Of a DNA stretch of 64,000 nucleotides, positions 15,775 through 24,646 are shown piece by piece; position 1 is the stretch's first letter, and the number at the start of each line of letters is the position of its first letter. Made by a program: the position numbers and the translations under genes. Source of the stretch: JAWLHU01 sp041690255 (GTDB lineage: Bacteria > Bacillota > Sulfobacillia > Symbiobacteriales > Symbiobacteriaceae); NCBI GenBank assembly GCA_041690255.1, contig JAWLHU010000001.1:124001-188000 (forward strand), written 5' to 3'. A model generated the notes under the pieces. The model worked only from the letters and a program-made list of their open reading frames with translations, ran no database searches and had not been told where the DNA came from.

Positions 15775-16851
15775 TCAGGTCCGGCCCACGAGCCAGTGAC
15801 CGAAGGGTAGGGCGGCAAGGAGCCGCGCAGCCGCGTACGAGAGGGTGAGTACCACAGCGCTGACCAGACCGAGGTAGAGGGTTGGGGTCAGGTTGAGCGG
15901 GGCGGTGAACCGCATGGTCAGATCAAGCACAAACGGGTGGACCAGGAAGATGCCGAAAGAGTGCCTGCCCATCTCCAGCAGACAGGCCGCAGGGCGGTCT
16001 TTCCGGCCAAGCAACCAGCCACCCAGCCCCAGAAGGCCGACCGTGGCCACCAGGGCGTAGAGGTAGGCGGTGGGGCGGAAGCCGGTGGCGGCGAAGCCGA
16101 CGCTCATGCCGGGCTGCTGCATAAGCCGCATGTACTCGACCATCATGACGGCCAGGATACCACCAGCGGCCAGAAGCAGCCCGGCGGCGTAACGGCGCGT
16201 CCAGGCCAGGAGCGCATCGATATGGACAGCCAGCCAGGTACCAAGCATGAAGTACCCCAACCACCAGGGGAATAGGCGATCCCGCCAGCGCAGCACCGCC
16301 AGGGCGGCAGGACTGCTGAAGTGGAAAAGCCCATAGAAGGTATCCCACATGAGTGCAAACTGGAAGAGCACTGCTGCCGCAACAGCCCAGCCAAGCCAGC
16401 GGCTACGGAGCAAGGGGCGCAGGAGTGGGAAGAGGAGGTAGAACTGAAAGATCAGGACGATGAAGTAGAGCTGGTACATACCGGTGCCTTGGATCAGCGA
16501 TGGCAGCAGTCTGCCCGGGAGTGCGGCGAATCCCTCTACACGGGCCCGCCACAAGAGGTAGAAGAGCGTCCAGGCCAGATAAGGGACGAAGATCCCTTGT
16601 AATCGCTTGCGCAGGAAGGTGGCCAGATCAAAGTTGGCCACACGGCCATAAGTATGGGTCAGCACCAGCCCGGTAATCAGCACGAAGGCGGGAATGGAGA
16701 ACCGGCTCCACTGGTTCAGGAGACTGTAGAGGAAGAAGGAGCGGGAGGTGACCGGCAGGGTCACCATCGGGTTCGCTGTCACGTGAATGATGACGACGGC
16801 AAAGGCTGCGGCAGCGCGGAGGATCTCCAGCTCGGTGATTCGTTTTGGCAT
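15775..16851 (-). CDS. Acyltransferase family 3 membrane protein
   Basis: A 358-residue protein with about ten membrane helices. The N-terminus ITELEILRAAAAFAVVIIHVTANP carries the catalytic-site histidine typical of Acyl_transf_3. RKRLQGIFVPYLAWTLFYLL is the second signature. Such enzymes O-acetylate or otherwise acylate surface polysaccharides or cell-wall sugars at the membrane. A GGGAGGGGG ribosome site lies 12 bases before the ATG. It is monocistronic by context. The acceptor is not evident, but the neighbourhood has other surface genes. Confidence 0.88.
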   Translation of the reverse strand: MPKRITELEILRAAAAFAVVIIHVTANPMVTLPVTSRSFFLYSLLNQWSRFSIPAFVLITGLVLTHTYGRVANFDLATFLRKRLQGIFVPYLAWTLFYLLWRARVEGFAALPGRLLPSLIQGTGMYQLYFIVLIFQFYLLFPLLRPLLRSRWLGWAVAAAVLFQFALMWDTFYGLFHFSSPAALAVLRWRDRLFPWWLGYFMLGTWLAVHIDALLAWTRRYAAGLLLAAGGILAVMMVEYMRLMQQPGMSVGFAATGFRPTAYLYALVATVGLLGLGGWLLGRKDRPAACLLEMGRHSFGIFLVHPFVLDLTMRFTAPLNLTPTLYLGLVSAVVLTLSYAAARLLAALPFGHWLVGRT

Positions 16852-16952
16852 ATGACATCTGTACCCCCTCCCGTTAGACTACAGGAGTTCTCCATTGGTT
16901 CTGATAGACCCCGTGTCTTTTTGTGTCTGAAGAGTACAGACTCTCGGTGCTA

Positions 16953-16981
16953 TCGTCATGGCAGCACGACCTCGTTATAAT
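16953..16981 (+). promoter_or_regulatory. Promoter of the GGDEF-EAL gene
   Basis: A perfect TATAAT -10 (16976-16981) has a TCGTCA -35 match (16953-16958) at 17 bp. It is 34 bases before the TTG start. Confidence 0.65.
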
Positions 16982-17015
16982 GAGACAGAGCCCGACCCTT
17001 TAGGGAGGGACTGTT

Positions 17016-18887
17016 TTGGGTGCCATTCCCGTCCCCGACTCGTGCCATGTAGACGATCTGCTTGAACTCGCATCCCCCGCTGATGCCGCACAGCTTCGGC
17101 AAGCGTTTCGCCATATGGTCCTGGGCGTCTCCATGGCCACGGGAGGCGCCTTTTTCGACACCCTGGTGGAGCACCTTACCAGGGCCCTGCGCGTTGAGTA
17201 TGCCTGGGTCGGTGAACTGGTGCAGGTGGCTGCGGGCGTACCACATGTCCGAATGGTCGCAGCCGAGGGCATGGAGTCTGTCACCTACCCCCTTGCGGGT
17301 ACCCCCGGCGAGCAGGTGATCCGTGGCGAGCCCTGCTTCATCGCTGACCGGGTGGCGGAGCTCTACCCTGCGGATGACAGCCTGGGGCGTCTCGGGGTAC
17401 GGGGTTATGCGGGTACCCCGCTGTACAGCGCCTCGGGAGAGGTCATTGGTCTGATCGCGGTGATGACCCGGAAACCGATCGAGCACGCCCAGTTCGCCAG
17501 CGGAGTGATTCAGGTCTTTACCAGCCGTGCTGCGGCTGAGTTGGAGCGGAGGCGGAATGAAGAATGGCTCACCTGGCAGGCCAGCCACGATTCCCTCACC
17601 GGTCTCCCTAGCCGAACGACCTTCATGAAGGGCCTGGCAGAGTCGCTGGAGAGGCGACGGGAAGAACCCGATTCAGTCGCCGTCCTCTTCCTCGATTTGG
17701 ACAACTTCAAGGTGATCAATGACAGCTTGGGTCACGAGGTGGGGGACCATCTTCTGGTGGATGTCGCGAGGCGGTTGGGTGGGGTACTCCCCGAGGGGGC
17801 TCTCCTCGCCCGGTTGGGCGGCGATGAGTTTGCCGTCCTGCTCGAGGTCGATGCTCGCCGCTGGGCATCGGTGGTGGCCGTGCAGATCGAGACCGCCATG
17901 GCCGAGCCGTTTGAGTTGACCGGCTTTCCGATTCGGGTGCAGGCGACGAGCGGCATTGCCCTGAACGGCCACGACTGCAATACCCCCAGCCTCCTGCTCC
18001 GCAACGCCGACATGGCGCTTTATCGGGCGAAGGCTGAGTGCAAGGGACAGCACTCCATTTTTGACGCCCAGCTTGCCACAATCGCACAGCACCGGTTCCT
18101 GATTGAAGAGGAGTTGCGTGCCGGTCTGGAGCGAGGCGAGTTCGTCTGCTACTATCAGCCGCTGGTCGACCTCACCAGCAGGCAGATTCGCGGGTTTGAG
18201 GCGCTGGTCCGCTGGCAGCATCCGCAGCGGGGAATGCTGGCCCCCGGGGAGTTCATTACGGTGGCGGAGGAGACCCGGCTGATCATCCCCCTTGGAGAGC
18301 AGGTGCTTCGTCAGGCCTGCCAGACGATGGAGGACTGGCGGCAGGCTGGCCTGGTCGAGCCCGATGCCTATATGTCAGTCAACGTCTCCGCTCGCCAGGT
18401 ACTCCACCCCGGGTTGCTTTACACCGTCCAGCGAGTCTTGAGCGAGACGGGGCTCCCGAACTCGGCTCTCCAGTTGGAGATCACCGAGTCGGTCCTCATG
18501 GCCGACGAGCAGATCGTCCTGCCGGTCCTGGAGCAGATGCGGAAGGCGGGACTAAGGATCGCACTGGATGATTTTGGCACGGGTTACTCCTCGCTCAGCT
18601 ATCTCCAGCGGTTCCCGATCGATACGCTCAAGATCGACCGAGCCTTTGTCTCAGAGTTGGCCACGGCGCCACACAGCCGGGCCATTGTGGGCACGATCAC
18701 CGCCCTGGCCCACTACCTCCAGCTCGCCGTTACCGGCGAGGGGGTTGAGACCGGTGAGCAGGTCGAGTACCTTTCCGCCCTTGGTTGCGAAACGGGTCAG
18801 GGTTTTCACTTCGCCCACCCACTGCCCGCCAGGGATCTGGTGGCATGGCTTCGCAACTACAGCTCCTCGTCGATTTCGCCGACGTAG
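17016..18887 (+). CDS. GAF-GGDEF-EAL cyclic-di-GMP turnover protein
   Basis: A 623-residue soluble protein. Residues about 20-170 form a GAF sensor domain (FFDTLVEHLTRALRVEYAWVGEL, PLYSASGEVIGLIAVM). Residues about 185-350 are the diguanylate cyclase with DSLTGLPSR, DLDNFKVINDSLGHEVGD and RLGGDEFAVLL, so the active GGDEF signature is intact. Residues about 365-615 are the EAL phosphodiesterase with GFEALVRWQHP, NVSARQ, EITESVL, LDDFGTGYSSLSYL, KIDRAFV and GEGVETGEQ, also complete. Either or both activities could operate, set by the GAF domain. The start is TTG after TAGGGAGGGA. Confidence 0.95.
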   Translation: MGAIPVPDSCHVDDLLELASPADAAQLRQAFRHMVLGVSMATGGAFFDTLVEHLTRALRVEYAWVGELVQVAAGVPHVRMVAAEGMESVTYPLAGTPGEQVIRGEPCFIADRVAELYPADDSLGRLGVRGYAGTPLYSASGEVIGLIAVMTRKPIEHAQFASGVIQVFTSRAAAELERRRNEEWLTWQASHDSLTGLPSRTTFMKGLAESLERRREEPDSVAVLFLDLDNFKVINDSLGHEVGDHLLVDVARRLGGVLPEGALLARLGGDEFAVLLEVDARRWASVVAVQIETAMAEPFELTGFPIRVQATSGIALNGHDCNTPSLLLRNADMALYRAKAECKGQHSIFDAQLATIAQHRFLIEEELRAGLERGEFVCYYQPLVDLTSRQIRGFEALVRWQHPQRGMLAPGEFITVAEETRLIIPLGEQVLRQACQTMEDWRQAGLVEPDAYMSVNVSARQVLHPGLLYTVQRVLSETGLPNSALQLEITESVLMADEQIVLPVLEQMRKAGLRIALDDFGTGYSSLSYLQRFPIDTLKIDRAFVSELATAPHSRAIVGTITALAHYLQLAVTGEGVETGEQVEYLSALGCETGQGFHFAHPLPARDLVAWLRNYSSSSISPT

Positions 18888-18918
18888 TCGGGATCCCATT
18901 GCGCGTAAAGACAGAGTC

Positions 18919-18961
18919 GGGGCCGTCCCTCGTCATCCACGATGACTTCTGGGACGGCCCC
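18919..18961. terminator. Terminator between convergent GGDEF-EAL and gerW genes
   Basis: GGGGCCGTCCC (18919-18929) pairs perfectly with GGGACGGCCCC (18951-18961), with a further GTCATC/GATGAC helix inside the loop. The T-run is poor (TCGTT), so efficiency is uncertain. Confidence 0.75.
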
Positions 18962-18970
18962 TCGTTATGC

Positions 18971-19351
18971 TTACTCAGCCGGCTCTTCTGCCTTCTTCTC
19001 CGCCTTCACGCTCATGCCCTGGAACTTCTCCATGATGGCCGGGAGCGCTTCAACAATCTTGTCAATGGCGCCACCCTTGGCCATGGGGATCACCTGTACC
19101 TCGCCGCCCTTGATCACCACCAGGGCCTTCGGGGTGAGGCGGGCACCGGCGCCACCACCGCTACCGACGCCGGTGCCGTTGTTCTTCTCGTCACGGCCCT
19201 CTCCGCCGCCGCCACCGAAGCCGAACGCCAGGTCCATGACCGGCAGCATGGTCACATCGCCCACGGTTACGGCCTCGCCAAAGACGGTCTTCGTAGTCAG
19301 GTGCTTCTCCAGGGTCTCCAGAATGGTATCCATCACAGCGTTCGTCGTCAT
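18971..19351 (-). CDS. ytfJ: GerW family sporulation protein (YtfJ-like)
   Basis: A 126-residue protein with the family pattern: an N-terminal helix with LETLEKHLTTKTVFGEAVTVGDVTMLPV, a glycine-rich middle (FGFGGGGGEG and GVGSGGGAGARLTPKALVVI), and KGGEVQVIPM. In Bacillus subtilis YtfJ/GerW is a forespore protein needed for normal germination. Its presence supports a spore-forming host. It ends a minus-strand run after DUF2953, with only 3 bases between the genes, as in other spore formers where ytfI (DUF2953) and ytfJ are adjacent. Confidence 0.92.
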   Translation of the reverse strand: MTTNAVMDTILETLEKHLTTKTVFGEAVTVGDVTMLPVMDLAFGFGGGGGEGRDEKNNGTGVGSGGGAGARLTPKALVVIKGGEVQVIPMAKGGAIDKIVEALPAIMEKFQGMSVKAEKKAEEPAE

Positions 19352-19354
19352 GGG

Positions 19355-20059
19355 TCATCCTCCTCGAGCAATTAAGTATCGCAACGGTTTGAACCGGATG
19401 CGTTCAGCAATACGGCTGCGGATCACCGGGTTCTTCAGTCCCCGCCAGATTCCGGCCGCCACCTGGTAGCCATAGAGCCGGCCTGCAGCCTCGGCCTGGC
19501 CGGAGAGACAGGGACGGACAAATACAGGGGTGAGGTGGACCGGCAGGCGGACCCCCGCTCCATGGCGGAGTGCCTCGGTCCAACCTGTGAGCGAGGGATC
19601 TGCGAAGCCGTAGGTCAGGTCGCCGTTCAGGCGCAGGCCCAGGTCCTGCCAGAGGCGCTGCAGGAAGCGGAGCGCTTCGGTGGCAATCGCCTGGATCAGA
19701 TCCCAGTCCCATGGGCGGTTCGAGCGTTTCTGCTCCTTCTTCTTTGGCTTGCGCTCACGCTTCTTGCTGCCCTGGAGGCGGCGGCCCAGGAAGCGTATCT
19801 CCGAGAAGGTCAGGTGGAGGTTTTCGCCCGCCCAGGTGGCCCGGAACAGGCCCCACCCCCAGCGGAGACTAGCTTCCCAGCGGACGGCGCCCTCCATCTC
19901 CTCCTCCCAGCTCGGCGCTGTCCAGTCGGCGTCAAGCCGTGCCTTGAGATCGAGCGGCAGGATGAGCAGGAGCAGGATCAGCAGCAGAAGAAGTCCGACC
20001 AGGGCGATCAGCACCCAGAGCAAGACCCGGAGCAGCGTCCAGAGGAAGGCAATCAACAC
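19355..20059 (-). CDS. DUF2953 membrane protein (YtfI-like)
   Basis: A 234-residue protein with one strong N-terminal membrane helix (about residues 8-35, almost all Leu/Ile/Val) and a cytoplasmic or wall-side part. That part has LTFSEIRFLGRRL, a basic KKRERKPKKKEQKRS stretch, and LRLNGDLTYGFADPSLTGWTEAL...GYQVAAGIWRGLKNP, the DUF2953 core. I chose the GTG at 20059, two bases after the stop of the anti-sigma gene and preceded by a G-rich site, because it removes a long overlap. It precedes gerW, matching the ytfI-ytfJ order in Bacillus. Function is unknown but probably sporulation-related. Confidence 0.82.
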   Translation of the reverse strand: MLIAFLWTLLRVLLWVLIALVGLLLLLILLLLILPLDLKARLDADWTAPSWEEEMEGAVRWEASLRWGWGLFRATWAGENLHLTFSEIRFLGRRLQGSKKRERKPKKKEQKRSNRPWDWDLIQAIATEALRFLQRLWQDLGLRLNGDLTYGFADPSLTGWTEALRHGAGVRLPVHLTPVFVRPCLSGQAEAAGRLYGYQVAAGIWRGLKNPVIRSRIAERIRFKPLRYLIARGG

Positions 20060-20060
20060 G

Positions 20061-20447
20061 CTATCGGCCCCCCCTTCGGCCACGACGCAGAAGGCCGGCG
20101 AGCTGCTGGAGGCCGCTTCGTCCTGCCTGCCCAACCAGCTTGGCAGGCCCGGTGACCGCCGGGTTGGCGGTCAGCCAGAGGGTCGAGAGGTCCAGTGTCT
20201 TCGGGTTCGCTTCCGGTTGGTGCCGCTGCCACTCGGCCCGGAGCGTTGCGGCCAGGGCTTCATCATTGATCAGGGAAGGTTCTGGCGGGAGGTCATGGGT
20301 CAGGTCCCAGAAGAGCCCCTTGTAAATGGTGGCCTGGCGACGGCAGGCTGGGCAGGACCTCAAGTGCTCCGCAACAATGGCCCGCTCTGCCGGGGTCAGT
20401 TCGCCCTCCACGTAGAGCTGGATCAGATCATCGTGGCAGGTCATCAT
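20061..20447 (-). CDS. Zinc-finger anti-sigma factor
   Basis: A 128-residue protein. The N-terminal zf-HC2 motif spans CHDDLIQLYVEGELT...AEHLRSCPAC, with H28 and C32/C35-type ligands. This is the anti-sigma fold that binds ECF sigma factors. The C-terminal half has no clear membrane helix, unlike many relatives, so it may be a soluble, redox- or zinc-responsive (ZAS) type. Its ATG overlaps the sigma stop by ATGA, showing translational coupling with its partner. Confidence 0.85.
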   Translation of the reverse strand: MMTCHDDLIQLYVEGELTPAERAIVAEHLRSCPACRRQATIYKGLFWDLTHDLPPEPSLINDEALAATLRAEWQRHQPEANPKTLDLSTLWLTANPAVTGPAKLVGQAGRSGLQQLAGLLRRGRRGGR

Positions 20448-20995
20448 TTCGCCATCACCTCCTGCAGGGTCAGTCGTTCTCGGAGCATCCGACGGGCTCG
20501 AAAGATGTACGTCTTGACCGTCCCCAGAGGGAGGCCGGTGGCCTGGGCCACCTCGTCGTACGAGAGCCCTTCCTGGTGCCGGAGGACAAGGGCCATTCGC
20601 CAGACGGGAGGGAGTTCGCCCATGGCCTCATGGAGTTGCTCGCTGGTCCAGGAGGCTTCGGCCGTCTCGGCCGCTTGATCCGGCTGCGCTGGTAGATGGC
20701 CGTCGGGCAGGGAGTCGAGGGAGAGGTGAGGGCGACGGCTGCGAAGCAGGTTGAGCGAGAGGTTGGCCGTTACCTTGCGCAACCAGGGCCAGAGCGGTCT
20801 GTCGGCGGCCAGCGAGTCAATCGCCCGGACCGTGCGAATGAAGACTTCCTGGGTCACATCCAGCGCGTCTTCCCGGTTGTGTACGAAGGCGAAGGCCGTG
20901 TGGAATACCCGCTCACGGTACGTCGTGACCAGGCGGGTGAATCCAGCCGGATGCCCTCTCTGACAAAGCTCCAGAATCGCGCTGTCGTGTTCCAT
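20444..20995 (-). CDS. ECF RNA polymerase sigma factor
   Basis: A 183-residue sigma-70 family ECF factor. Region 2 includes TAFAFVHNREDALDVTQEVFIRTVRAI and WLRKVTANLSLNLLRSR; region 4 includes MALVLRHQEGLSYDEVAQATGLPLGTVKTYIFRARRMLRERL. It is co-encoded with the downstream zinc-finger anti-sigma factor. About 50 bases upstream, a GAAAC element at 21046-21050 (minus strand) could be an ECF -35 box for autoregulation, but the matching -10 is unclear. A long 5' leader holds GGAGGTGA 15 bases from the ATG. Confidence 0.92.
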   Translation of the reverse strand: MEHDSAILELCQRGHPAGFTRLVTTYRERVFHTAFAFVHNREDALDVTQEVFIRTVRAIDSLAADRPLWPWLRKVTANLSLNLLRSRRPHLSLDSLPDGHLPAQPDQAAETAEASWTSEQLHEAMGELPPVWRMALVLRHQEGLSYDEVAQATGLPLGTVKTYIFRARRMLRERLTLQEVMAK

Positions 20996-21157
20996 GTGTA
21001 TCCTTCAACTCCCTCACCTCCTAGTACACCATAGGGGCATGGAAAGTTTCGATTGGAGGGCAAAATAGATACTTTTTGCCGAGAAAACTACCGTTCTGAC
21101 GCGAAAATGGCAGCATCTCCCTGGTGTAGATGCTGCCGCTCCGCCGATAGTCGCTCC

Positions 21158-21574
21158 TCAGTCGCCGCTTCGGAGGCGGCGATCCTGCTGGTTCTGTACA
21201 AGGGACAGAAGGTTGCCAACGATCAAGGCCAGTTCGGCTGTGTCGACCGGCTTGCTCAGGACGACGTTTACCCCTGAACGGTAGGCGCGAAGACGATTTT
21301 GGCGGTCATTATATGCACTTACGACGATGATCGGAAGACCAATCGTAGCAGGGTTGCGCCGCATCGTCTCAGCCACCACAAAGCCGTTCTGCTCAGGCAG
21401 TCGCAGATCAAGGATGACCAGGTCTACAACCGCTTCCCTGGCCCTCTCAACAGCGGCCAGCCCGCTTGCCTCACAGAGCACGCGGTAACCGTGTGCTGTC
21501 AGGAGGTCAGTGAGGAGAGTGGCACTATGACGGTCATCTTCCACGACGAGAATGGTGGCATTTCGGCTTTCCAT
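21158..21574 (-). CDS. Single-domain response regulator
   Basis: A 138-residue CheY-like receiver with no output domain: ILVVEDDRHSA (acidic pocket), VILDLRLPEQNGF (phospho-Asp), IIVVSAYND (switch Ser/Thr) and VLSKPVD (Lys). It is 19 bases downstream of the histidine kinase stop and lies in the same operon. The ATG at 21574 has AAGAGGTG 7 bases upstream; an ATG six codons earlier is less likely. It likely relays phosphate between the kinase and another protein, since it cannot bind DNA itself. Confidence 0.9.
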   Translation of the reverse strand: MESRNATILVVEDDRHSATLLTDLLTAHGYRVLCEASGLAAVERAREAVVDLVILDLRLPEQNGFVVAETMRRNPATIGLPIIVVSAYNDRQNRLRAYRSGVNVVLSKPVDTAELALIVGNLLSLVQNQQDRRLRSGD

Positions 21575-21593
21575 CGGTCGGCACCTCTTCATC

Positions 21594-23639
21594 TTACTTA
21601 ATGGGAATGGTGACGGTAATGGTCGTTCCCTTTCCCAATATGCTCTTCAGCCCAATCCGACCACCGTGCAGTTCAACCAGTTTCTTGGAGAGGGGGAGGC
21701 CAAGCCCGAAACCCGCCTGCTTCCGATAGCTGGTGTTCTCCGCCTGGTAGAACTCATCGAACACGTACAACTGGTCCCGTTCGTTCACGCCAATGCCGGT
21801 ATCCCTGACTACCACGGTCACCTCCCCCGCGCTGGCCATCGTCTGCACCGTAATCTCCCCATCCCTCTCCGTGAACTTGACAGCGTTCGACAAAACGTTG
21901 TAGAGAACCTGCTTGATTCGGGTGGGATCGACGGAGACCGCGGGCAGATCCGGTTCCAGTTCCGTTGTGATCTGAATCTGGTTCATATCGCAATCATGGC
22001 GGATTAACTGCAGGGCGGATGTCACAAGGTCGGTCAGATCGACGACCTGCAACTCCAGAGTTAGCTTGCCTTGTTCCACCATAGACACGTCCAGCAAATC
22101 GTTAATCAGTTTCAGGAGGTAGCGGGCGTTCTCGGCGATAATCTGGACCCGGTCGCGTTGGGGGCCGGGAAGCTCACCGTAGAAGCCGCCGGTCAGCATC
22201 TCTGAGAAGCCGATGATCGAGTTGAGCGGCGTGCGGAGCTCGTGGCTCGTGTTGGCCAGGAGCTTCGACTTCAGGTTGTTAGAGGCGACCAGGTCCAGCA
22301 TGGCGTTTCGGAGTTCCATCGTCTTCTCCTCGACCCGAGCCTCCAGCGTGGCATTAGCCTCCTGCAGTTGTTGGGCCAAGCGCTCTAGCTCGTTGCGCTC
22401 AAGGCCCAACTCCTTGACCAGCCGTTGAGCCTCCTCGTTCTTTTCGAAGAGCGAGATCGTCATGCGACTGACGCAGAGCTGGAGGTTTTCGATCTCCCGA
22501 GTCATGGCTGGCGGCAATCCTTTGAGGAGGGTGAGGTGTTGGGGGGAGACATCGTCCGCCTCATAGATCTGTCGGGCAAGCTTGGCTAGAGCCGATATGG
22601 GATCGGCCCAGCGCCGCGACGCCAGGGAACTCACTACAAAGACGGCACTCCAGCAGAGCAATGCCGACAGGATGATATAGACGACCGTGTCTTCCTTCAG
22701 GCTGGCCAGGCCGTCTGACGGGTGCCCTGTTGTAATGGCGCCAATCACACGTCCATTTGAGTCCCTGATCGGATCGGACACGACCAGATGATCCAATTCA
22801 TTCCCCAGGCGAACCCGCCCATAGAAGCGCTTGCCTTGCTGAATGGTGCTGATCAGGTCAGGCGTCTGCTGTTGACCGACATAGGTTGGCACATGTGGGC
22901 TGGAGAGGTTTCCCGCGACCCGAATGCCCCCCACGCTCAGGGTGGAGAAGGAGTCCGGGATCTTCGCCGCGATCTGTGCTGCGATAGAGTTGTCGTTGTT
23001 CAGCAGGTGGACCCCGACAATGGCGCCACTGGTCCCGTCGCTACCTTGGCGGTAGGGGACTGCCACGACCTGAATGAGTGCTCCGTACGACCGGCTCAGC
23101 TCCCCGACCTGCTCGACCACCGCTCGCTCGGCCAGCAATGGGTTATAGCTCCGCAGGAGGTCGAGGGTGACCACTTCGGTGGAGTTGAACGTCTTCCCCT
23201 CTTGCCAGGCGGCCCGGGTGCTCTCCGTGAGGCTATCAAGCAACGGGGCCTGGTTCTCTGCGCTGGAGAGGAGAACCCGTCCCCTGGAATCGGTGATAAA
23301 CCAGAGGTCCATGATCGGGTATTCAGTGAGCACGGTCGGCAGTGCCCGGTAGTCAGAGACCACCCCCTTACCGAGGGAGGTCGCCAGCAGAGTGAGGCTG
23401 CTGGTACCCCGGCTGAAAAACCGATCATACTCAGTCCATGCGATGGTCTGTGCACGCCCCAGCAGATTGGCGATGTTCCGGTCAGCCCGCCGGAACATGA
23501 TCACCGTCACAAACGTGATGAAGAGGATGAAGAGGAGGACCAGTGGCAGGCTGAAGGAAGTGAGCCAAAGCTGCTGAATGGAGGAGAGTTCCCGAGGTCG
23601 CTTGCGCCTAAACACGGTCAGCATCCTGGGTGAAGCCAT
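21594..23639 (-). CDS. Membrane sensor histidine kinase with Cache-like extracellular domain
   Basis: A 681-residue kinase. Membrane helix 1 is about residues 24-50, an extracytoplasmic Cache-like sensor about 55-310 (with YGRVRLGNELDHLVVSDPIRDSNGRVIGAITTG), and helix 2 about 320-342. A coiled coil of about 80 residues (SLFEKNEEAQRLVKELGLERNELERLAQQL...) leads to HisKA. The phospho-His is in NTSHELRTPLNSIIGF near 467, followed by HATPase with N box NVLSNAVKFTE, VRDTGIGV and FGLGLPLSKKLVELHGG. The start overlaps the LuxR gene by about 32 bases, indicating translational coupling. Together with the receiver and LuxR protein it makes a three-gene signalling operon next to the decarboxylase cluster. 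Confidence 0.92.
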   Translation of the reverse strand: MASPRMLTVFRRKRPRELSSIQQLWLTSFSLPLVLLFILFITFVTVIMFRRADRNIANLLGRAQTIAWTEYDRFFSRGTSSLTLLATSLGKGVVSDYRALPTVLTEYPIMDLWFITDSRGRVLLSSAENQAPLLDSLTESTRAAWQEGKTFNSTEVVTLDLLRSYNPLLAERAVVEQVGELSRSYGALIQVVAVPYRQGSDGTSGAIVGVHLLNNDNSIAAQIAAKIPDSFSTLSVGGIRVAGNLSSPHVPTYVGQQQTPDLISTIQQGKRFYGRVRLGNELDHLVVSDPIRDSNGRVIGAITTGHPSDGLASLKEDTVVYIILSALLCWSAVFVVSSLASRRWADPISALAKLARQIYEADDVSPQHLTLLKGLPPAMTREIENLQLCVSRMTISLFEKNEEAQRLVKELGLERNELERLAQQLQEANATLEARVEEKTMELRNAMLDLVASNNLKSKLLANTSHELRTPLNSIIGFSEMLTGGFYGELPGPQRDRVQIIAENARYLLKLINDLLDVSMVEQGKLTLELQVVDLTDLVTSALQLIRHDCDMNQIQITTELEPDLPAVSVDPTRIKQVLYNVLSNAVKFTERDGEITVQTMASAGEVTVVVRDTGIGVNERDQLYVFDEFYQAENTSYRKQAGFGLGLPLSKKLVELHGGRIGLKSILGKGTTITVTIPIK

Positions 23640-24264
23640 TCTTGAGCGCGTAGACCCCGGCCTCGGTCCGGTTGGAGAGGTTCAGCTTCTTGAGAATGCT
23701 GGCAATGTGAGCTTTCACGGTGCTCCGGCTAATGCAGAGCTGCTCGGCGATCTCCTTGTTGGGCAGGCCCGCCGCCACGCAGGCCAGGACCTTGCTCTCC
23801 TGCGGCGATAGTGCGGAAACGGAAGAGGAGCCTGATCCGTTGGAGGAACCACCTGCTCCATTCCGCCTCTCCATGTCAGGTGTCCCGAAGGGCAGCGTGT
23901 AGATCGCGTTGACCAGATCCAGGCAGGATTCGGCTTGTGCTCGACTGGTCGTGCGACCGGCGAGTAGATAGAGGTTCTCTTCGTCCGTCTCAATCGATGT
24001 CTTCAGGACGATCACATGGCGTCCGTTCGGGCAACGAATGATCTCGCCTTGCTCCGAACTGAGTTGGTTGATGTACTGTGCATGGACCCTCGCGCAGTCC
24101 TTGTGTTCGTTGCAGACAACTGGTAGAGCTGAAGGTAGCGTCACCTCCCTGGCGTTGCTGTCGACGAGGACCAGACAGATACCGAGGCTCTCGGCAAGAA
24201 TGTCCTGCGCCGACTGCAAGTGTGCGAAGAAGTCAGAATAGTGCTGCCTGCGGGCGTGGGGCAT
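23608..24264 (-). CDS. LuxR-type transcription regulator with PocR-like sensor domain
   Basis: A 218-residue protein. Residues about 10-130 resemble a PocR ligand-binding domain: LGICLVLVDSNAREVT, a cysteine cluster VVCNEHKDCARVHAQ, and IIRCPNGRHVIVLKTSIET...YLLAGRTTS. PocR domains are proposed to bind small hydrocarbon-type ligands. A Gly/Ser linker leads to a C-terminal GerE/LuxR helix-turn-helix, LSPQESKVLACVAAGLPNKEIAEQLCISRSTVKAHIASILKKL. GGAGGTGA precedes the ATG. It is divergent from the aromatic-acid transporter and decarboxylase genes, which it is well placed to control. There is no receiver domain. Confidence 0.85.
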   Translation of the reverse strand: MPHARRQHYSDFFAHLQSAQDILAESLGICLVLVDSNAREVTLPSALPVVCNEHKDCARVHAQYINQLSSEQGEIIRCPNGRHVIVLKTSIETDEENLYLLAGRTTSRAQAESCLDLVNAIYTLPFGTPDMERRNGAGGSSNGSGSSSVSALSPQESKVLACVAAGLPNKEIAEQLCISRSTVKAHIASILKKLNLSNRTEAGVYALKNGFTQDADRV

Positions 24265-24646
24265 CTACATCACCTCCAGGGGTCTCGACGTAGGTAGCGA
24301 GGGTCGCTGCACACGACGGGAGCGTACCGATGGGGGTTCGGCACGCTTCAGTTCCCTACCTTCCCCAGTTCGGCGGTATCTGGAAGGCTGTCTTGATAAT
24401 CATACCTGGGTATTATGGATTGGGACAACTCGGCCCAATGGCCTAGGCCATTGGGCTGGATCGCGTTGTTTCGGCCATTGTTTCGCCCATACGGCCAATT
24501 GTGGCGCCCCCACGCCAGATGATACGCTCTCCCCGAACCCCGCTCGACCCACGGGATCCCCGACCACACAGCTTACAGTTCTACCTGGTCCACCAGCCGG
24601 CAGGCGGACCCGGGGATCATGGTTCAACACGTAAGGAGGTCACAGT
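24265..24646. promoter_or_regulatory. Divergent control region between the LuxR operon and the decarboxylase cluster
   Basis: This 382-bp gap has no gene. It holds a 24-bp perfect palindrome at 24433-24456 and two further half-sites, GGCCATTG at 24473-24480 and GGCCAATT at 24493-24500. AAGGAGG for the transporter is at the right end, GGAGGTGA for the LuxR gene at the left end. Promoter boxes are not convincing on either strand; TATTAT around 24411 is the best -10 candidate on plus. Confidence 0.7.
24433..24456. promoter_or_regulatory. 24-bp perfect palindrome, probable operator
   Basis: The left arm GCCCAATGGCCT is matched exactly by AGGCCATTGGGC with no spacer. The GGCCATTG core recurs twice, 17 and 37 bases further on, suggesting cooperative binding by a dimeric regulator such as the divergent LuxR protein. 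Confidence 0.75.

Noticed and set aside
24265..24646. Sigma-54 promoter for the aromatic-acid cluster
   Set aside because: No TGGCAC-N5-TTGC element is present on either strand, and the regulator lacks an AAA+ domain.
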